A stretch of DNA of 64,000 bases from Clostridiales bacterium (GTDB taxonomy: Bacteria; Bacillota; Clostridia; Christensenellales; Borkfalkiaceae), in NCBI GenBank assembly GCA_015069425.1, contig SVIP01000001.1:248001-312000 (forward strand), written 5' to 3'. A program made the translations under genes and the position numbers. Shown here one piece after another: positions 36,822 to 48,646 of the stretch (positions within the stretch are counted from its first letter, which is position 1; each line of letters begins with the position of its first letter). The notes below the pieces were generated by a model. It ran no database searches and was not told where the DNA came from. It saw only the letters and a program-made list of their open reading frames with translations.

Positions 36822-39815
36822 TCAAAGCGTTCTTATACTATCCACTGGAGACTTTCTTGCCGCTCTACTAACAGGCAATATCGTTGCAAGTGTTGAAACA
36901 ATTACAACTATTCCAAAGGAAATCAAAACATTTACTATTTTATAATTTAGAAGTGAAATCTTCACACCTGACGTTATTGTGTAAGCGTTTATATAAATAC
37001 AAGCAATACCGCTTAAAATGGTTGAAATTATAAAGCAAGTTAAAGTAATAATCAGTGCTTCGATTAAGAAGATACTAAACACATCTATTTTCCTTGCACC
37101 AACTGCTCTTAAAATACCTATTTCTTTATTTTTTGACGATATTGAAACGCTTATAAAGTTGAATAGCATTAGTGCCGCAAATAATCCGAACACTGTGGCC
37201 GAAGCATAAAACAAAAGTTTCATTTCATAAATTATTCTTGCCGTTCCCATAGTTGTTTTATATACTGCATTATTCATAACGTAAGTTGCACCGTTTTTAC
37301 CACCACTTAGCATAAAATATGATTGAGCCATACTCTTATCGGTTGCAGTAATTAAAGAACCATATTTTTCTTTTTTAACGTCCATTTGATAATCTGTAAA
37401 ATATTGGTGCAAAACAATACCAGAGTTATTATTCTCAACCGTATACTTATCTATAAATTCGTCTGAAACAGCGTAACCGTAATCAACCGTAGTCATTCCA
37501 CCTATAAACGTGTAAATACCTTTAACATTTAAATCAACCTTTTCATCTCTTAAATTTTTAGCGTAAACTTTATCATTTATTATAAGTTTTTCATCAAAAA
37601 CCTTCTCATATACGGTAAAAATATTTTCAGTTATAATTTGCATTTCTTTAACACTGAGTCTTGAGGTACTTGCATCCTGCTTACTTAAAAGTTCTTTAAG
37701 CAATAAACAATCTTCATCAGTATATTTTCCCGTATTTAATTCATTTTTAAGTTCTCTTGCATAACGAGCAATTAACACTTGACTTGAAATATAGACGTCC
37801 GTTTCAGCAAAGTCGGGGAAAGATATAGCGTTTCCGCTTAAATCGTAAAACTTAACTAAATGATCATTTTGCCAAATTGATTTAGGAGTTAAAAAGGTTT
37901 CACTACGACTGTCAGAAATTTTTGTTTCAATAGGATCATTTGAAATTATAATGCCGTAAACGGTTTTAAAATCAATTCGTACAGTTGCGAACTTATATTG
38001 CTCGTAAAAATCTGGAGAAACGAAAACTACTGTATGAAAACTATTCTCAAGCAAATCTTTTAATTCAGTCACCATTGAAACAATTGAATTTGCGTCCATT
38101 TTTGTTTTCATATTCAACAGTTCGTTAAACCTTGAAGGAATATCCCCCACGTCATAAACACCCGTCACAGTAAATTCCGTACCGTTTACGTTTATAATTT
38201 GATTTATTATCTCACTAGGAGAATTATAGTTGAAATTCGGCTTTTCTATATCCGTATTTTTTGAATGTTCGTAAATCTCGTAAATATATTCGGGAATTGC
38301 AATCTCTTTATAATTCTCAGGATATCTACCTGCAAGCAACCTAAAACCACATTTTTTTAAATATTCCGCACCACAATCGGAAAAACCCAAAATTGTTCCT
38401 ACATTATAATATCTAGCGTAATCATAATCAATCGAAATATTACCTAAAGACAATCTATTGCTTTTATAGCCATTCACGCTCTCATAATCATTTTCATATG
38501 CACCAAAATCCATTATCCCCGCAAATTTTAACCCAACAGAATTTAAATTCATCCTATCAACTTCTTCTTGCGTAAATGCCGTCCTTAAAGAAACGTTTTT
38601 ATTTTCTGTAACATATTCAGTGTTATTGCTCCCTATCTGTGTCTGTTCATAATAAGCAACATATTCTTTATACAAAATAATATTTGAATAATCCGACTTT
38701 GAAATAGCGTCAGCAATAGAAAAATTTGGGTTATACATCATTAAAACTGAAGAAATTCCAAAAAAAGTAAACGCTATAACGGCAAGCAATATCGTAAATG
38801 TTAATCTAATCGGTTTGTTTTTTATCCCATCAAACGCAAGTTTCAAAGCGTGTCGAAAAGGCAACCTTGATTTAATAAACTGCGTTTGTTCTAAATTATT
38901 ATCCCTATTTTCTTTAGGTTTAGTTTTTAAGAATTTAGCATTTTCCTTATCTTCAACACCACAAATTTTCTTAATTTCTTTAAGTTCTTTTTCTTTTAAG
39001 GAAATTACCGTTTCTTTCTTCAATTTTTTTAAAGTTGAAATTATCTGCTCGGCTTCGTTTTCCGTAACTCTATCCCAGTCTTTGACAACTATAACATCAT
39101 CATTAATGGTTACGTTTTCACTTGTCTTGTAATTTTTTAAAAATTCTTTACTAATATCGCTAATTACCTTGCCATCAGACAGTTCAATAATTCTATCCCC
39201 GTATTTTTCTGCAAAACCCCTATCGTGCGAAACTACTATAACTAGCCTATCTTTTGATAATTTTTTAAGCGTTTCGAAAATCTGTTCACCTGTGTTTGAA
39301 TCAAGTGCCCCAGTAGGCTCGTCTGCGAGGATTATTTTAGGATTTTTTATCAATGCTCTTGCTATTGCTACGCGTTGTCTTTGTCCTCCCGATAACGTTT
39401 TCGGTTTCCGATTATTCACATCCACTAAATCAACTTGAGATAAAATTTCGTTTACGGCATTTCTATCGCTGCTTTTATTTTGAAGTTGCAACGCAAGCAA
39501 AATATTTTGTTCAACTGTAAATTCTTCTAATATATTATACTCTTGAAAAATAAAACCAACATAAGTATTTCTGTAACTGTCAAAATCAGTAACTGTAAAA
39601 TCCTTACTACTTTTTCCATTAAGAATAATCTCCCCAAAAGTGGGCACGTCAAGGCCACCTGCGATGTTTAAAAGAGTAGATTTACCACAACCGCTACGAC
39701 CTAGCAAAAATACCATACCCGTATTGTTAAACTCAATTGAAATGTCATCAAGTGCTCTTACCCCAACTCCACCTTTAGTATTGTAAATTTTTGTTATGTT
39801 TTTTACAGATAGCAT
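36822..39815 (-). CDS. ABC transporter, fused ATP-binding protein and FtsX/MacB-like permease
   Basis: 997 aa; LLGRSGCGKSTLLN, LSGGQRQRVAIARAL, ILADEPTGALD, then TM segments with FtsX-like C-terminus (ISSKNKEIGILRAVGARKIDVFSIFLIEALII). Confidence 0.93.
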   Translation of the reverse strand: MLSVKNITKIYNTKGGVGVRALDDISIEFNNTGMVFLLGRSGCGKSTLLNIAGGLDVPTFGEIILNGKSSKDFTVTDFDSYRNTYVGFIFQEYNILEEFTVEQNILLALQLQNKSSDRNAVNEILSQVDLVDVNNRKPKTLSGGQRQRVAIARALIKNPKIILADEPTGALDSNTGEQIFETLKKLSKDRLVIVVSHDRGFAEKYGDRIIELSDGKVISDISKEFLKNYKTSENVTINDDVIVVKDWDRVTENEAEQIISTLKKLKKETVISLKEKELKEIKKICGVEDKENAKFLKTKPKENRDNNLEQTQFIKSRLPFRHALKLAFDGIKNKPIRLTFTILLAVIAFTFFGISSVLMMYNPNFSIADAISKSDYSNIILYKEYVAYYEQTQIGSNNTEYVTENKNVSLRTAFTQEEVDRMNLNSVGLKFAGIMDFGAYENDYESVNGYKSNRLSLGNISIDYDYARYYNVGTILGFSDCGAEYLKKCGFRLLAGRYPENYKEIAIPEYIYEIYEHSKNTDIEKPNFNYNSPSEIINQIINVNGTEFTVTGVYDVGDIPSRFNELLNMKTKMDANSIVSMVTELKDLLENSFHTVVFVSPDFYEQYKFATVRIDFKTVYGIIISNDPIETKISDSRSETFLTPKSIWQNDHLVKFYDLSGNAISFPDFAETDVYISSQVLIARYARELKNELNTGKYTDEDCLLLKELLSKQDASTSRLSVKEMQIITENIFTVYEKVFDEKLIINDKVYAKNLRDEKVDLNVKGIYTFIGGMTTVDYGYAVSDEFIDKYTVENNNSGIVLHQYFTDYQMDVKKEKYGSLITATDKSMAQSYFMLSGGKNGATYVMNNAVYKTTMGTARIIYEMKLLFYASATVFGLFAALMLFNFISVSISSKNKEIGILRAVGARKIDVFSIFLIEALIITLTCFIISTILSGIACIYINAYTITSGVKISLLNYKIVNVLISFGIVVIVSTLATILPVSRAARKSPVDSIRTL

Positions 39816-39931
39816 AACATCCCCCTAGCAGAAAACTTATAACTTATTATATAACAAAATAAAAAAATGTCAACAGGTTGTTTTAATATATATACCCTTA
39901 AAAATATTTTGTAAAACTTTTAAAAAACAAA

Positions 39932-39954
39932 ATCGCCATGTTAAACCACGGCGA
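39932..39954 (-). terminator. Putative intrinsic terminator downstream of the phosphoesterase gene
   Basis: atcgccatg...cacggcgat with minus-strand T-rich tract. Confidence 0.55.
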
Positions 39955-39971
39955 TAACTTTGTTCTATCTA

Positions 39972-40508
39972 TTAAATGTCTTGTTGAACAATAACTTTCC
40001 CATCTAAATCTTTTAAGAAAAGTTTTCCCTCATCAAGAATTAAATAACTGTTAGGAGTATCGTTTTTAGGTAGTGACATTGAGCCTGCATTTGCAAATAC
40101 CACACCGTCTATTTTCTCAATAAATCCAGTATGGAAATGTCCGTAAACGACTGCGTCAAATTTTGTCTTGGGTTTATTATCTTTATTATAGACGTGTCCG
40201 TGCGTACAAAGAACACTCTTCCCTCCGCTAACTAATACCACTTCTTCAATAAAATCAAAATTAGAAATCATTGTGTCAACTTGACTATCACAATTTCCTT
40301 TTATTACTAACATTTGTTCTTTTATAGCGTTAAGATTTTCAGCAACCTTAAGCGGTGCATAATCTTCGGGGAGAGGATTTCTTGGTCCGTGATTATATAT
40401 ATCACCAAGAAGTATAAGTTTATCTGCTTTTTCTTCACTTAAAATTTTTATTAATTTCTCAGTATAAAAATTTGAACCGTGAATATCTGATGCTATTAAA
40501 TATTTCAT
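39972..40508 (-). CDS. YfcE/MJ0936-family metallophosphoesterase
   Basis: 178 aa; MKYLIASDIHGSNFYTEK, ILLGDIYNHGPRN, VIKGNCDS, CTHGHVY, YGHFHTG. Confidence 0.93.
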   Translation of the reverse strand: MKYLIASDIHGSNFYTEKLIKILSEEKADKLILLGDIYNHGPRNPLPEDYAPLKVAENLNAIKEQMLVIKGNCDSQVDTMISNFDFIEEVVLVSGGKSVLCTHGHVYNKDNKPKTKFDAVVYGHFHTGFIEKIDGVVFANAGSMSLPKNDTPNSYLILDEGKLFLKDLDGKVIVQQDI

Positions 40509-40510
40509 AT

Positions 40511-41224
40511 TTACTCCTTATTTATAATGTCAAAAACAACTTCTCTTGCCAGTATTAGTCCTGCGGTTGCGGGAACAAAAATCATACTAGGCGGAGCTGT
40601 TCTGTCTTTCCCCTTATTTTCCGTCTTTTCTCCGTCCGCAATAATATTTTGCTCCTCTGAATAAACGACTTTGACGCCTTTAATTCCACGCTCTTTTAGT
40701 TCTTTCCGCATAACACGAGCAAGTGGACACCCTTTAGTCTTTTCTACGTCGTCAACTTTAAGCATTGTTGGATTTGTCTTTCCACCCGTCCCCATGCAAG
40801 AAATAACGGGAACACCCCACTCTTTTGCTCTTTTGATTATTTCGATTTTAGCGGTCACTGTGTCTACTGCGTCTACAATATAACTATAATCCTTAAAATT
40901 GAACTCATCTGCCGTTTCAGGAAGATAAAAAACATTATGTGTTTCAATTTTCAAGTCTGGATTTATAGATAAAAGGCGGTCTGTTACCGCCTTAATTTTA
41001 TCTTGTCCTAAAGTCTCGGTCGTCGCAATAATTTGACGGTTTATATTGGATAAAGCAACTTTATCGTTATCAAACAAAGTTATTTTACCTATTCCGCTAC
41101 GAACGAGTGCCTCAGCAGTATAACCACCAACGCCTCCAACGCCAAAAACCACAACCGACGAGTTTTGTAGTTTATTAAAATTTTCACTGCCAATAAGCAG
41201 TTTAACTCTATCAAATTTTTCCAT
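40511..41224 (-). CDS. tcdA: tRNA threonylcarbamoyladenosine dehydratase (TcdA/YgdL)
   Basis: 237 aa; VVVFGVGGVGGYTAEALVRSGIGKITLFDND, ISCMGTGGKTNPT. Confidence 0.9.
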   Translation of the reverse strand: MEKFDRVKLLIGSENFNKLQNSSVVVFGVGGVGGYTAEALVRSGIGKITLFDNDKVALSNINRQIIATTETLGQDKIKAVTDRLLSINPDLKIETHNVFYLPETADEFNFKDYSYIVDAVDTVTAKIEIIKRAKEWGVPVISCMGTGGKTNPTMLKVDDVEKTKGCPLARVMRKELKERGIKGVKVVYSEEQNIIADGEKTENKGKDRTAPPSMIFVPATAGLILAREVVFDIINKE

Positions 41225-42207
41225 TATAAAAGATGTATTCCCGCTTTAGCGTATTCTTCTATACTTTCATCCGACCAAACAGATGATTGAACTTCGCCAA
41301 TATGTGCTTTGTGTAAAAAATACATACACAGTCTTGACTGCCCAATCCCTCCGCCAATGGTTAGCGGAAGTTTTTCAGATATAATATCTTTGCAGTATGG
41401 GTTTTCAAGTTTATTCAGTTCACCCTTTTTCTTTAATTGCTTAACTAAACTATCGGCATCTACTCTAATTCCCATAGATGAGATTTCTAAAGCTATACCC
41501 AAAACGTCATACCACAAGATAATGTCACCGTTAAGTTTCCAGTCGTCATAATCAGCCGCCCTGCCATCGTGTGGTTTTCCATCCTTTAGTGGCCAACCTA
41601 TTTTGTAAAGGAAAATTGCACCGTGTTTTTTAGCGGCTTCCTTTTCCCTTTCTTTTCTAGATAAATTGGGATATTCTTTTTCAAGTTCTAAAGTTGAAAT
41701 AAAAGTAATTTGCTCAGGCAAAGTGTTTTCGATTTCAGGATACTTTTTATTAACCAAAACAGAAAGTTTTTTTAAAGCCTTATAAATACTTTTAACCGTC
41801 TTTTTAAGATATGTAAAGGTGCGATCTTCTTTATTTATAATTTTTTCCCAATCCCACTGGTCAACGTAAACCGAGTGAATAGCGTCCAAATCTTCGTCAC
41901 GACGAATAGCGTTCATGTCGGTATAAAGTCCCGTTTCTGGCTCAAAGCCGTATTTAGCAAGAGCCATACGCTTCCATTTAGCGAGGGATTGAACGATTTC
42001 AACTTCCTTTTTTAGCGTCAAAATATCGAATTTAACAGCACGCTCAAATCCGTTTAAGTTGTCGTTAAGTCCAGTTTCTGGTTGAACGAAAAGAGGTGCG
42101 GAAACTCTTGTAAGTTTTAACGCTTTAGCAAGTTCCTTTTCAAACGTATCTTTTATAAACTTTATTGCTATTTCCGTTTCAAGCAAGTTAAGTTTTGAAC
42201 TGTACAT
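41224..42207 (-). CDS. asnA: Aspartate--ammonia ligase
   Basis: 327 aa; [68 protein letters not shown]. Confidence 0.96.
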   Translation of the reverse strand: MYSSKLNLLETEIAIKFIKDTFEKELAKALKLTRVSAPLFVQPETGLNDNLNGFERAVKFDILTLKKEVEIVQSLAKWKRMALAKYGFEPETGLYTDMNAIRRDEDLDAIHSVYVDQWDWEKIINKEDRTFTYLKKTVKSIYKALKKLSVLVNKKYPEIENTLPEQITFISTLELEKEYPNLSRKEREKEAAKKHGAIFLYKIGWPLKDGKPHDGRAADYDDWKLNGDIILWYDVLGIALEISSMGIRVDADSLVKQLKKKGELNKLENPYCKDIISEKLPLTIGGGIGQSRLCMYFLHKAHIGEVQSSVWSDESIEEYAKAGIHLL

Positions 42208-43458
42208 TTATTTTATTGCTCCTTCATATAAGGGATATTTGTCAATAAGTTTTTTAACTTCAGCACGAACAAAATCAAATGCGTCTTCTTTCTTGTTGAT
42301 AATTTCTGTGATAAGTTCTGCAATTTTTCTACAATCATCTTCTTTAAATCCACGAGTAGTAACGCTAGGCGTACCGATACGAACACCGCTCGTTACAAAC
42401 GGCTTTTGCTTATCGAATGGGATTGCGTTTTTATTTAAGGTAATGTTAACTTCATCAAGAAGATGTTCTAATTCTTTACCCGTAATATCCTTGTCCGATA
42501 AATCTAAAAGCATTAAGTGGTTATCCGTTCCACCAGAAACGAGTTTAACGCCGAGTTCTAAGAATCTTTCGCTCATTGCCTTTGCATTCTTTAAGATTTG
42601 TTCTTGATAAGTCTTAAATTCAGGCTTTAATGCTTCGCCAAACGCGATTGCTTTTGCAGCGATAATATGCATTAAAGGACCGCCTTGAGTTCCAGGGAAC
42701 ACTGCCTTATCAATAGCCTTTGCATATTCTTCTTTACATAAAATCATACCGCCTCTAGGACCTCTTAAAGTCTTATGAGTAGTAGTGGTAACAAAATCTG
42801 CATACGGAACGGGGCTTGGGTGAAGTCCAGTTGCGACAAGACCAGCAATGTGTGCGATGTCAACCATCATGTAACAACCAACTTTATCACAGATTTCTCT
42901 AATTCTCTTAAAGTCCAAAATTCTGGGATATGCACTAGCACCACATACGAAAATATTTGGTTTAACTTCTAAAACACTCTTTTCTAAATCGTCATAGTCA
43001 ATTGCACCAGTTTCTTCTTTAACACCGTAACCAACCGCATTAAAATACTTACCAGAAACGGCAACAGGGCTACCGTGGGTTAAGTGACCACCATGTGCTA
43101 AACTCATACCCATAATGGTATCGCCCGGTTTAAGAACTGCAAAATAAACTGCAAAGTTTGCGTTTGCACCACTATGTGGTTGAACGTTTGCATGGTCTGC
43201 ACCGAATAATTTTTTAGCACGCTCAATGGCAAGATTTTCTACGATATCAACGCATTGGCAACCGCCGTAATATCTGTGTTCTGGATAGCCTTCTGCGTAC
43301 TTATTAGTAAGCATACTACCAGCCGCTATCATAACGTTTTCAGAAACAAAGTTTTCACTTGCGATAAGTTCAATGTTATTTCTTTGACGAACAAGTTCCT
43401 TTTGTAATCCTTCATACACTTCGGGATCTGCTAATTTAATAGAAGTTAAATCAATCAT
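42208..43458 (-). CDS. glyA: Serine hydroxymethyltransferase
   Basis: [32 protein letters not shown]; start trimmed to MIDLTSIKL after AAAGGAG. Confidence 0.97.
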   Translation of the reverse strand: MIDLTSIKLADPEVYEGLQKELVRQRNNIELIASENFVSENVMIAAGSMLTNKYAEGYPEHRYYGGCQCVDIVENLAIERAKKLFGADHANVQPHSGANANFAVYFAVLKPGDTIMGMSLAHGGHLTHGSPVAVSGKYFNAVGYGVKEETGAIDYDDLEKSVLEVKPNIFVCGASAYPRILDFKRIREICDKVGCYMMVDIAHIAGLVATGLHPSPVPYADFVTTTTHKTLRGPRGGMILCKEEYAKAIDKAVFPGTQGGPLMHIIAAKAIAFGEALKPEFKTYQEQILKNAKAMSERFLELGVKLVSGGTDNHLMLLDLSDKDITGKELEHLLDEVNITLNKNAIPFDKQKPFVTSGVRIGTPSVTTRGFKEDDCRKIAELITEIINKKEDAFDFVRAEVKKLIDKYPLYEGAIK

Positions 43459-43490
43459 TTTATTTCTCCTTTGCAATAAATATTCTTATA

Positions 43491-43814
43491 TTAAATATGT
43501 TTAATAATCATTTCAGATAATTGTGCCTTAGTAGAAAGTCCAACCGACTTTTCCACTAATTCGCCCTCTTTAAAAAGCAACAGCGTAGGTATTGATAAAA
43601 TGCCAAAATCTTTTGCAATGTCGGGGTTTTGGTCTACGTCTACTTTTATAATTTCTACTTTTTCTTTTATTTCTGCTTTAAAATCGTGAAGAATCGGTGA
43701 CTGCATTTTGCAAGGACCACACCAAGTAGCATAAAAATCTACAAGTACTAATTTATTATCCAAAAGCACTCCTGCAAATTCTTCTTTTCCTAATATTTCT
43801 TTAATATCATTCAT
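43491..43814 (-). CDS. trxA: Thioredoxin
   Basis: LVDFYATWCGPCKMQSPIL, SIPTLLLFKEGE; start trimmed to MNDIKEILG. Confidence 0.95.
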   Translation of the reverse strand: MNDIKEILGKEEFAGVLLDNKLVLVDFYATWCGPCKMQSPILHDFKAEIKEKVEIIKVDVDQNPDIAKDFGILSIPTLLLFKEGELVEKSVGLSTKAQLSEMIIKHI

Positions 43815-44235
43815 CTTTATTTTCTCCTTTATTTTCAATAATGCTAATTATATGAGGACAAAAATCCTTTTTATTTTTAAGTTTCTTATCTATAACCGCT
43901 AAAATAGTATACCACAAAATTATGAATATTACACTAAAAATAAGCACCCAAATTTCATTATTTAAAAATGTATAAGTAATTACACAAGATAAACCTATCA
44001 AAACAAGCGGAACTAAGAACACTAAAAGTGCGCTAATAAGTTTTGTGTCTTTTGTAGTTTCAATAATAACAGTATCGCCTTGTTTAGCGTTAACTTCATT
44101 AACTGCATTAAACTCAATACTATTCGCATTTTTAGGAAACATGCAAAGTCCACACTTACTACATTCATCTTTTTTGTCGACTTTAACTACTGCTCTGTCT
44201 TTATCTATCTTAGTAACAAATCCTAATTCTTTCAT
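43807..44235 (-). CDS. SoxR-reducing system RseC family protein
   Basis: 142 aa; KDECSKCGLCMFPKNANSIEFNAVNEVNAKQGDTVIIE plus two TM segments. Confidence 0.85.
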   Translation of the reverse strand: MKELGFVTKIDKDRAVVKVDKKDECSKCGLCMFPKNANSIEFNAVNEVNAKQGDTVIIETTKDTKLISALLVFLVPLVLIGLSCVITYTFLNNEIWVLIFSVIFIILWYTILAVIDKKLKNKKDFCPHIISIIENKGENKDE

Positions 44236-45479
44236 TTAACAAACTCAATAAGGTCATCAAAGGCTACGTCAGTTTCCGTACCCTCTTGCATATTTTTAAC
44301 TCTAACAACTCCCGACGCTAATTCGTTTGAACCGATAACCGCAACAAATTTTGCGCCTATTTTGTCTGCATATTTAAACTGTGCTTTTATACCTCTTCCC
44401 ATATGGTCGAAGTCCGCACTAATCCCCTCTTTTCTAAGTTTAGCAGTAAGTTCAAACGCTTTAACCAATTCGTTTTCACCCATAGGTGCAAGGTAAACTT
44501 TAACTTTGTTAGGATTTTCAATTTGCTTGTTGGTGTTTTCAAGTAACATCAAAATTCTTTCAATGCCTACGGCAAAACCTATACCAGGCACGTCTTGTCC
44601 ACCAAGTTCAGCGATAAGTCCATCGTACCTACCGCCACCACAAACTGTTCCTTGTGCGCCTATATTTTCAGAAACAAACTCAAATACCGTTCTAGTATAA
44701 TAATCAAGCCCCCTAACGATATTAGGATTAATTTTATAACTAACGTTGGCAACGTCTAATAATTTTTTAACCGTTTCTAAGTGATTAGAACAATCTTCAC
44801 AGATATAATCTAAAATCTTAGGTGCGCCCTCGTTAATCTTTTTACAATCGTCGTTTTTACAGTCTAAAATTCGTAAAGGATTTTTATTAAGTCTATCTTT
44901 ACAAAGTGCACATAAGCCGTCGTAGTTGCTGTTAAAATATTCTTTTAACGCTTGTTCATACTTTTTCCTACATTCCTTGCAACCAATACTGTTAATATAT
45001 AAAACGACGTTTTCTATGCCAACACTTTCTAAAAATGTTTTTGCTAGAATAATAACTTCCGCATCAATATCAGCATTTTTAGCCCCTAAAAATTCCACGC
45101 CAAATTGATGAAACTCACGAAGTCTTCCAGCTTGTGGGCGTTCGTAACGGAAACATTGGGTAATGTAAAAAAGTTTTGCAGGTAAAACGCTATTACTTAG
45201 ACCGTTTTCCACAAAAGCCCTTGCAACGCCAGCTGTTCCCTCTGGCTTTAAGGTTATTGACCTACCGCCTTTATCATTAAAAGTATACATCTCTTTGTTT
45301 ACAATGTCAGTTGTTTCGCCAACCCCACGCAAAAAAACTTCAGTATGCTCAAAAGTCGGCGTTCTGATTTCACTTGCGCCGAAAACTTTAGCCGTTTCTC
45401 TAGCTTTATTTTCTACAAACTGCCACTTATAACTATCTTGTGGCAATACATCTTTAGTTCCTTTAGGTACGTTTATCAT
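44232..45479 (-). CDS. hisS: Histidyl-tRNA synthetase
   Basis: INVPKGTKDVLPQ, KPEGTAGVARAF, RYERPQAGRLREFHQFGVE, RGLDYYTRTVFE; start trimmed to MINVPKG. Confidence 0.97.
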   Translation of the reverse strand: MINVPKGTKDVLPQDSYKWQFVENKARETAKVFGASEIRTPTFEHTEVFLRGVGETTDIVNKEMYTFNDKGGRSITLKPEGTAGVARAFVENGLSNSVLPAKLFYITQCFRYERPQAGRLREFHQFGVEFLGAKNADIDAEVIILAKTFLESVGIENVVLYINSIGCKECRKKYEQALKEYFNSNYDGLCALCKDRLNKNPLRILDCKNDDCKKINEGAPKILDYICEDCSNHLETVKKLLDVANVSYKINPNIVRGLDYYTRTVFEFVSENIGAQGTVCGGGRYDGLIAELGGQDVPGIGFAVGIERILMLLENTNKQIENPNKVKVYLAPMGENELVKAFELTAKLRKEGISADFDHMGRGIKAQFKYADKIGAKFVAVIGSNELASGVVRVKNMQEGTETDVAFDDLIEFVK

Positions 45480-45492
45480 ATCTGTATTTTCC

Positions 45493-46800
45493 TTAAAGAA
45501 TAAATTTTTTGAGATCTTTAATTTTTGTTTCGCCACCAAGCTTATCGGCAACGTATTGTCTGTCTATTATAATTTCTTGCTCTTTATCCCCACACGCTTG
45601 GTAAGAAATTTCCTCAATTAATTGTTCCATAACCGTATGAAGTCTTCTAGCCCCAATATCTTCTCTTGTTGCGTTCATGTCTTCTGCAATTCGCGCAATT
45701 TCTTCAATAGCCGTATCGGTAAACTTAAGTTCAACGCCGTCCACTTTTAAGAGCATTGCATATTGCAAGGTAATTGCGTTTTGTGGCGTTGTTAATATCT
45801 TTATAAAGTCGTCTTTTGAAAGACTGTTTAATTCCACAAGTATTGGGAATCTTCCTTGAAGTTCAGGGATTAAATCGCTCACTTTAGAAACGTGGAAAGC
45901 CCCCGCTGCAATAAATAATATATAGTCTGTTTTTATTGCGCCATACTTAGTCATAACGGTAGAGCCTTCAACGATAGGAAGAATATCCCTTTGAACGCCT
46001 TCTCTAGAAACGTCTTGCCCACCGCCTTTATTACCTTTAGCCGCAATTTTATCTATTTCATCAATAAAGATAATACCTTCATTTTCTGCGCGATGAATTG
46101 CTTCTTCATTAACAGAATCGTTATCAATTAATTTATCAGCCTCTTCTTGAAGTAAAATTTTCCTAGCCTCTTTAACAGAAAGTTTACGCTTTTTTCTCTT
46201 TTTGGGCATCATGTCGCCAAATATACTGCCAATACTTATTTCTGCACCACCTGGTACTAATTCCATGGGCTTAGGATTATCTGCAATTTCGACTTCGATA
46301 ACTTCGTTATCATAATAGCCCTTTTTTAGTCCCTCAGCAATATTTTTTTCAAAAATATCTTGCGGAGTTTCTCCTTTATCTAAACGACGAACTTCTGCTA
46401 AAATTTTAACTAATTTTGCGTCTACTACAGCGCCTGCCTTTTCGGTAACTTTATTAAAACGTTCTTGTTTAACTAATCTAACAGAACATTCTACTAAATC
46501 CCTAACCATGGACTCAACGTCTCTTCCAACGTATCCAACTTCGGTATATTTAGTAGCCTCGACCTTAACAAAAGGAGCACCGACAAGCTTTGCAAGTCGC
46601 CTTGCAATTTCCGTTTTACCTACACCCGTAGGTCCTTTCATTATAATATTTTTTGGAGTTATTTCTTCCATTTGTTCTACTGGAAGTTGACTTCTTCTAT
46701 ATCTATTGCGAAGAGCGATAGCAACTGCTTTTTTCGCACTATCTTGACCTATTATATACTTATCTAACTCTGCAACTATCTGTTTTGGACTTAAATTCAT
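45493..46800 (-). CDS. hslU: ATP-dependent protease ATPase subunit HslU
   Basis: 435 aa; [49 protein letters not shown]. Confidence 0.97.
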   Translation of the reverse strand: MNLSPKQIVAELDKYIIGQDSAKKAVAIALRNRYRRSQLPVEQMEEITPKNIIMKGPTGVGKTEIARRLAKLVGAPFVKVEATKYTEVGYVGRDVESMVRDLVECSVRLVKQERFNKVTEKAGAVVDAKLVKILAEVRRLDKGETPQDIFEKNIAEGLKKGYYDNEVIEVEIADNPKPMELVPGGAEISIGSIFGDMMPKKRKKRKLSVKEARKILLQEEADKLIDNDSVNEEAIHRAENEGIIFIDEIDKIAAKGNKGGGQDVSREGVQRDILPIVEGSTVMTKYGAIKTDYILFIAAGAFHVSKVSDLIPELQGRFPILVELNSLSKDDFIKILTTPQNAITLQYAMLLKVDGVELKFTDTAIEEIARIAEDMNATREDIGARRLHTVMEQLIEEISYQACGDKEQEIIIDRQYVADKLGGETKIKDLKKFIL

Positions 46801-46809
46801 ATTGCCCCC

Positions 46810-47343
46810 TTATAACACTTCACAAGTTATATTGTCGTTCGTAAACACGCATATTTCACTTGCAATTTTAAGAGATTTTTTTACAATTTCTTCTGCTGAA
46901 TAATCAGTTTCTTGACGGAGTGCCCTTGCCGCCGCCAAAGCATAGTTACCGCCACTACCGATAGCGCAAACACCACCGTCTGGTTCAATAACTTCACCCG
47001 TACCAGAAACGACTAACAAGGTGTCTTTATCGGCAGTAATCATCATTGCCTCTAGTTTTCTCGCCTTGTCACTTCTCCACAACTCTGCAAGTTCTACCGC
47101 ACTTCTCATTAAATTCCCAGAATACTTGCTGAGCATTTCTTCAAAGCGTTCGGTAAGTGTAAAAGCATCTGAAACAGAGCCTGCAAACCCTAAAATAACC
47201 TTTCCATCGTAAATACGACGAACTTTTACCGCATTGTTTTTAAATATAACCGATTGCGACATGGTTACTTGTCCGTCACCAGCGATTGCCGTCTTTCCGT
47301 CCTTTTTAACCGCGCAAATTGTCGTTCCTCTAAATTCAATCAT
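46810..47343 (-). CDS. hslV: ATP-dependent protease subunit HslV
   Basis: [41 protein letters not shown]; start trimmed to MIEFRGTT. Confidence 0.97.
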   Translation of the reverse strand: MIEFRGTTICAVKKDGKTAIAGDGQVTMSQSVIFKNNAVKVRRIYDGKVILGFAGSVSDAFTLTERFEEMLSKYSGNLMRSAVELAELWRSDKARKLEAMMITADKDTLLVVSGTGEVIEPDGGVCAIGSGGNYALAAARALRQETDYSAEEIVKKSLKIASEICVFTNDNITCEVL

Positions 47344-48646
47344 TATTAATCTCCTTAATAAACTCAGACACACTTTCAAGACTTCTCTCTGCTAGTGCAT
47401 TTTTTCTTTGTGCTTTATCTTTAACAACCCTATTTAAAGGCGGTAAAACACCAAAGTTTGCATTCATTGGTTCAAAATCTTTATTTTCAGTAGTGATATA
47501 TCTTGCCAAAGCACCTAAAACAGTGGTGTCTGAAATATATACTTCTTTTTTACCTTTAATTTTTCTTTCCAAATATATAGCAGACATTAAACCACTAGCC
47601 GCACTTTCAACATACCCTTCAACGCCTGTAATTTGCCCTGCAAAAAAAGTCTTTGGATAATCTTTTAACGAATAATCAATATTTAAAAACTTAGGCGAAT
47701 TTATAAAAGTATTTCTATGCATAACTCCATAACGCAAAAATTCTGCACGTTTTAGCGCTGGAATGATAGAAAACACGCGCTTTTGTTCGCCCCATAACAA
47801 ATTGGTTTGAAAACCAACCAAATTGTACATGTTTCCATTTTCATCTTCTTTCCTTAATTGTAAGCACGCATACGCCCATCTGCCCGTTTTGGGATTAGTA
47901 AGTCCAACCGGCTTAAGCGGACCAAACCGCAAAGTGTCAATCCCACGCTCAGCCATAACTTCAATCGGCATACAACCTTCAAAAACAGCCGTGGATTCAA
48001 AACCGTGCAATTCTGCTCTTTTCGCGCCTCTTAAAGCATCAATAAACTCTAAGTACTGCTCTTTGTCCATTGGACAATTTATGTGGTCACCGTTTCCTTT
48101 ATCGTATCTATCGCCAAAAAAGGCGTTGTCCATATCAATACTTTCAAAATCAACGATAGGCGCAGACGCATCAAAGAAAGACAACCCGTCACCGACGATT
48201 TTACTTATACTTTGAGAAAGTGTGTCGGTTGTAAGTGGACCACTTGCTATTATAGTATATTCATCAAAATCTATCTCGGTAACCTCTTCAGAATAAATAT
48301 TGATATTTTTATGATTTTTTAATTTCTCAGTTATGATAGAGGCGAATTTTTCTCTATCAACCGCTAAAGCGTTGCCGGCAGGCACTCTTGTCTGGTCTGC
48401 CACGGAAATAACCATAGAACCTAAAAGACGCATTTCCTCTTTTAGCAGTCCGCAAGCGTTTCCATAAACGTCGTTACTCTTAAGTGAATTAGAGCAAACT
48501 AACTCCGCATAATTTTCGTTGTGATGTGCTGGTGTAAACTTTTTAGGTTTAATATCAAATAGGTCTACGCTAATACCCTTTTCCGCAAGGTAATAAGCGG
48601 CCTCCGCGCCTGCAAGCCCAGCACCTATAATTTTAACTTTCCGCAT
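47336..48646 (-). CDS. trmFO: Methylenetetrahydrofolate-tRNA-(uracil-5-)-methyltransferase
   Basis: 436 aa; [48 protein letters not shown]. Confidence 0.97.
   Translation of the reverse strand: MRKVKIIGAGLAGAEAAYYLAEKGISVDLFDIKPKKFTPAHHNENYAELVCSNSLKSNDVYGNACGLLKEEMRLLGSMVISVADQTRVPAGNALAVDREKFASIITEKLKNHKNINIYSEEVTEIDFDEYTIIASGPLTTDTLSQSISKIVGDGLSFFDASAPIVDFESIDMDNAFFGDRYDKGNGDHINCPMDKEQYLEFIDALRGAKRAELHGFESTAVFEGCMPIEVMAERGIDTLRFGPLKPVGLTNPKTGRWAYACLQLRKEDENGNMYNLVGFQTNLLWGEQKRVFSIIPALKRAEFLRYGVMHRNTFINSPKFLNIDYSLKDYPKTFFAGQITGVEGYVESAASGLMSAIYLERKIKGKKEVYISDTTVLGALARYITTENKDFEPMNANFGVLPPLNRVVKDKAQRKNALAERSLESVSEFIKEINND

Noticed and set aside
36822-39815. ABC transporter considered as a bacteriocin/antimicrobial-peptide immunity system
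   Set aside because: No adjacent two-component system or peptide gene was seen; only the generic fused ATPase-FtsX call is supported.
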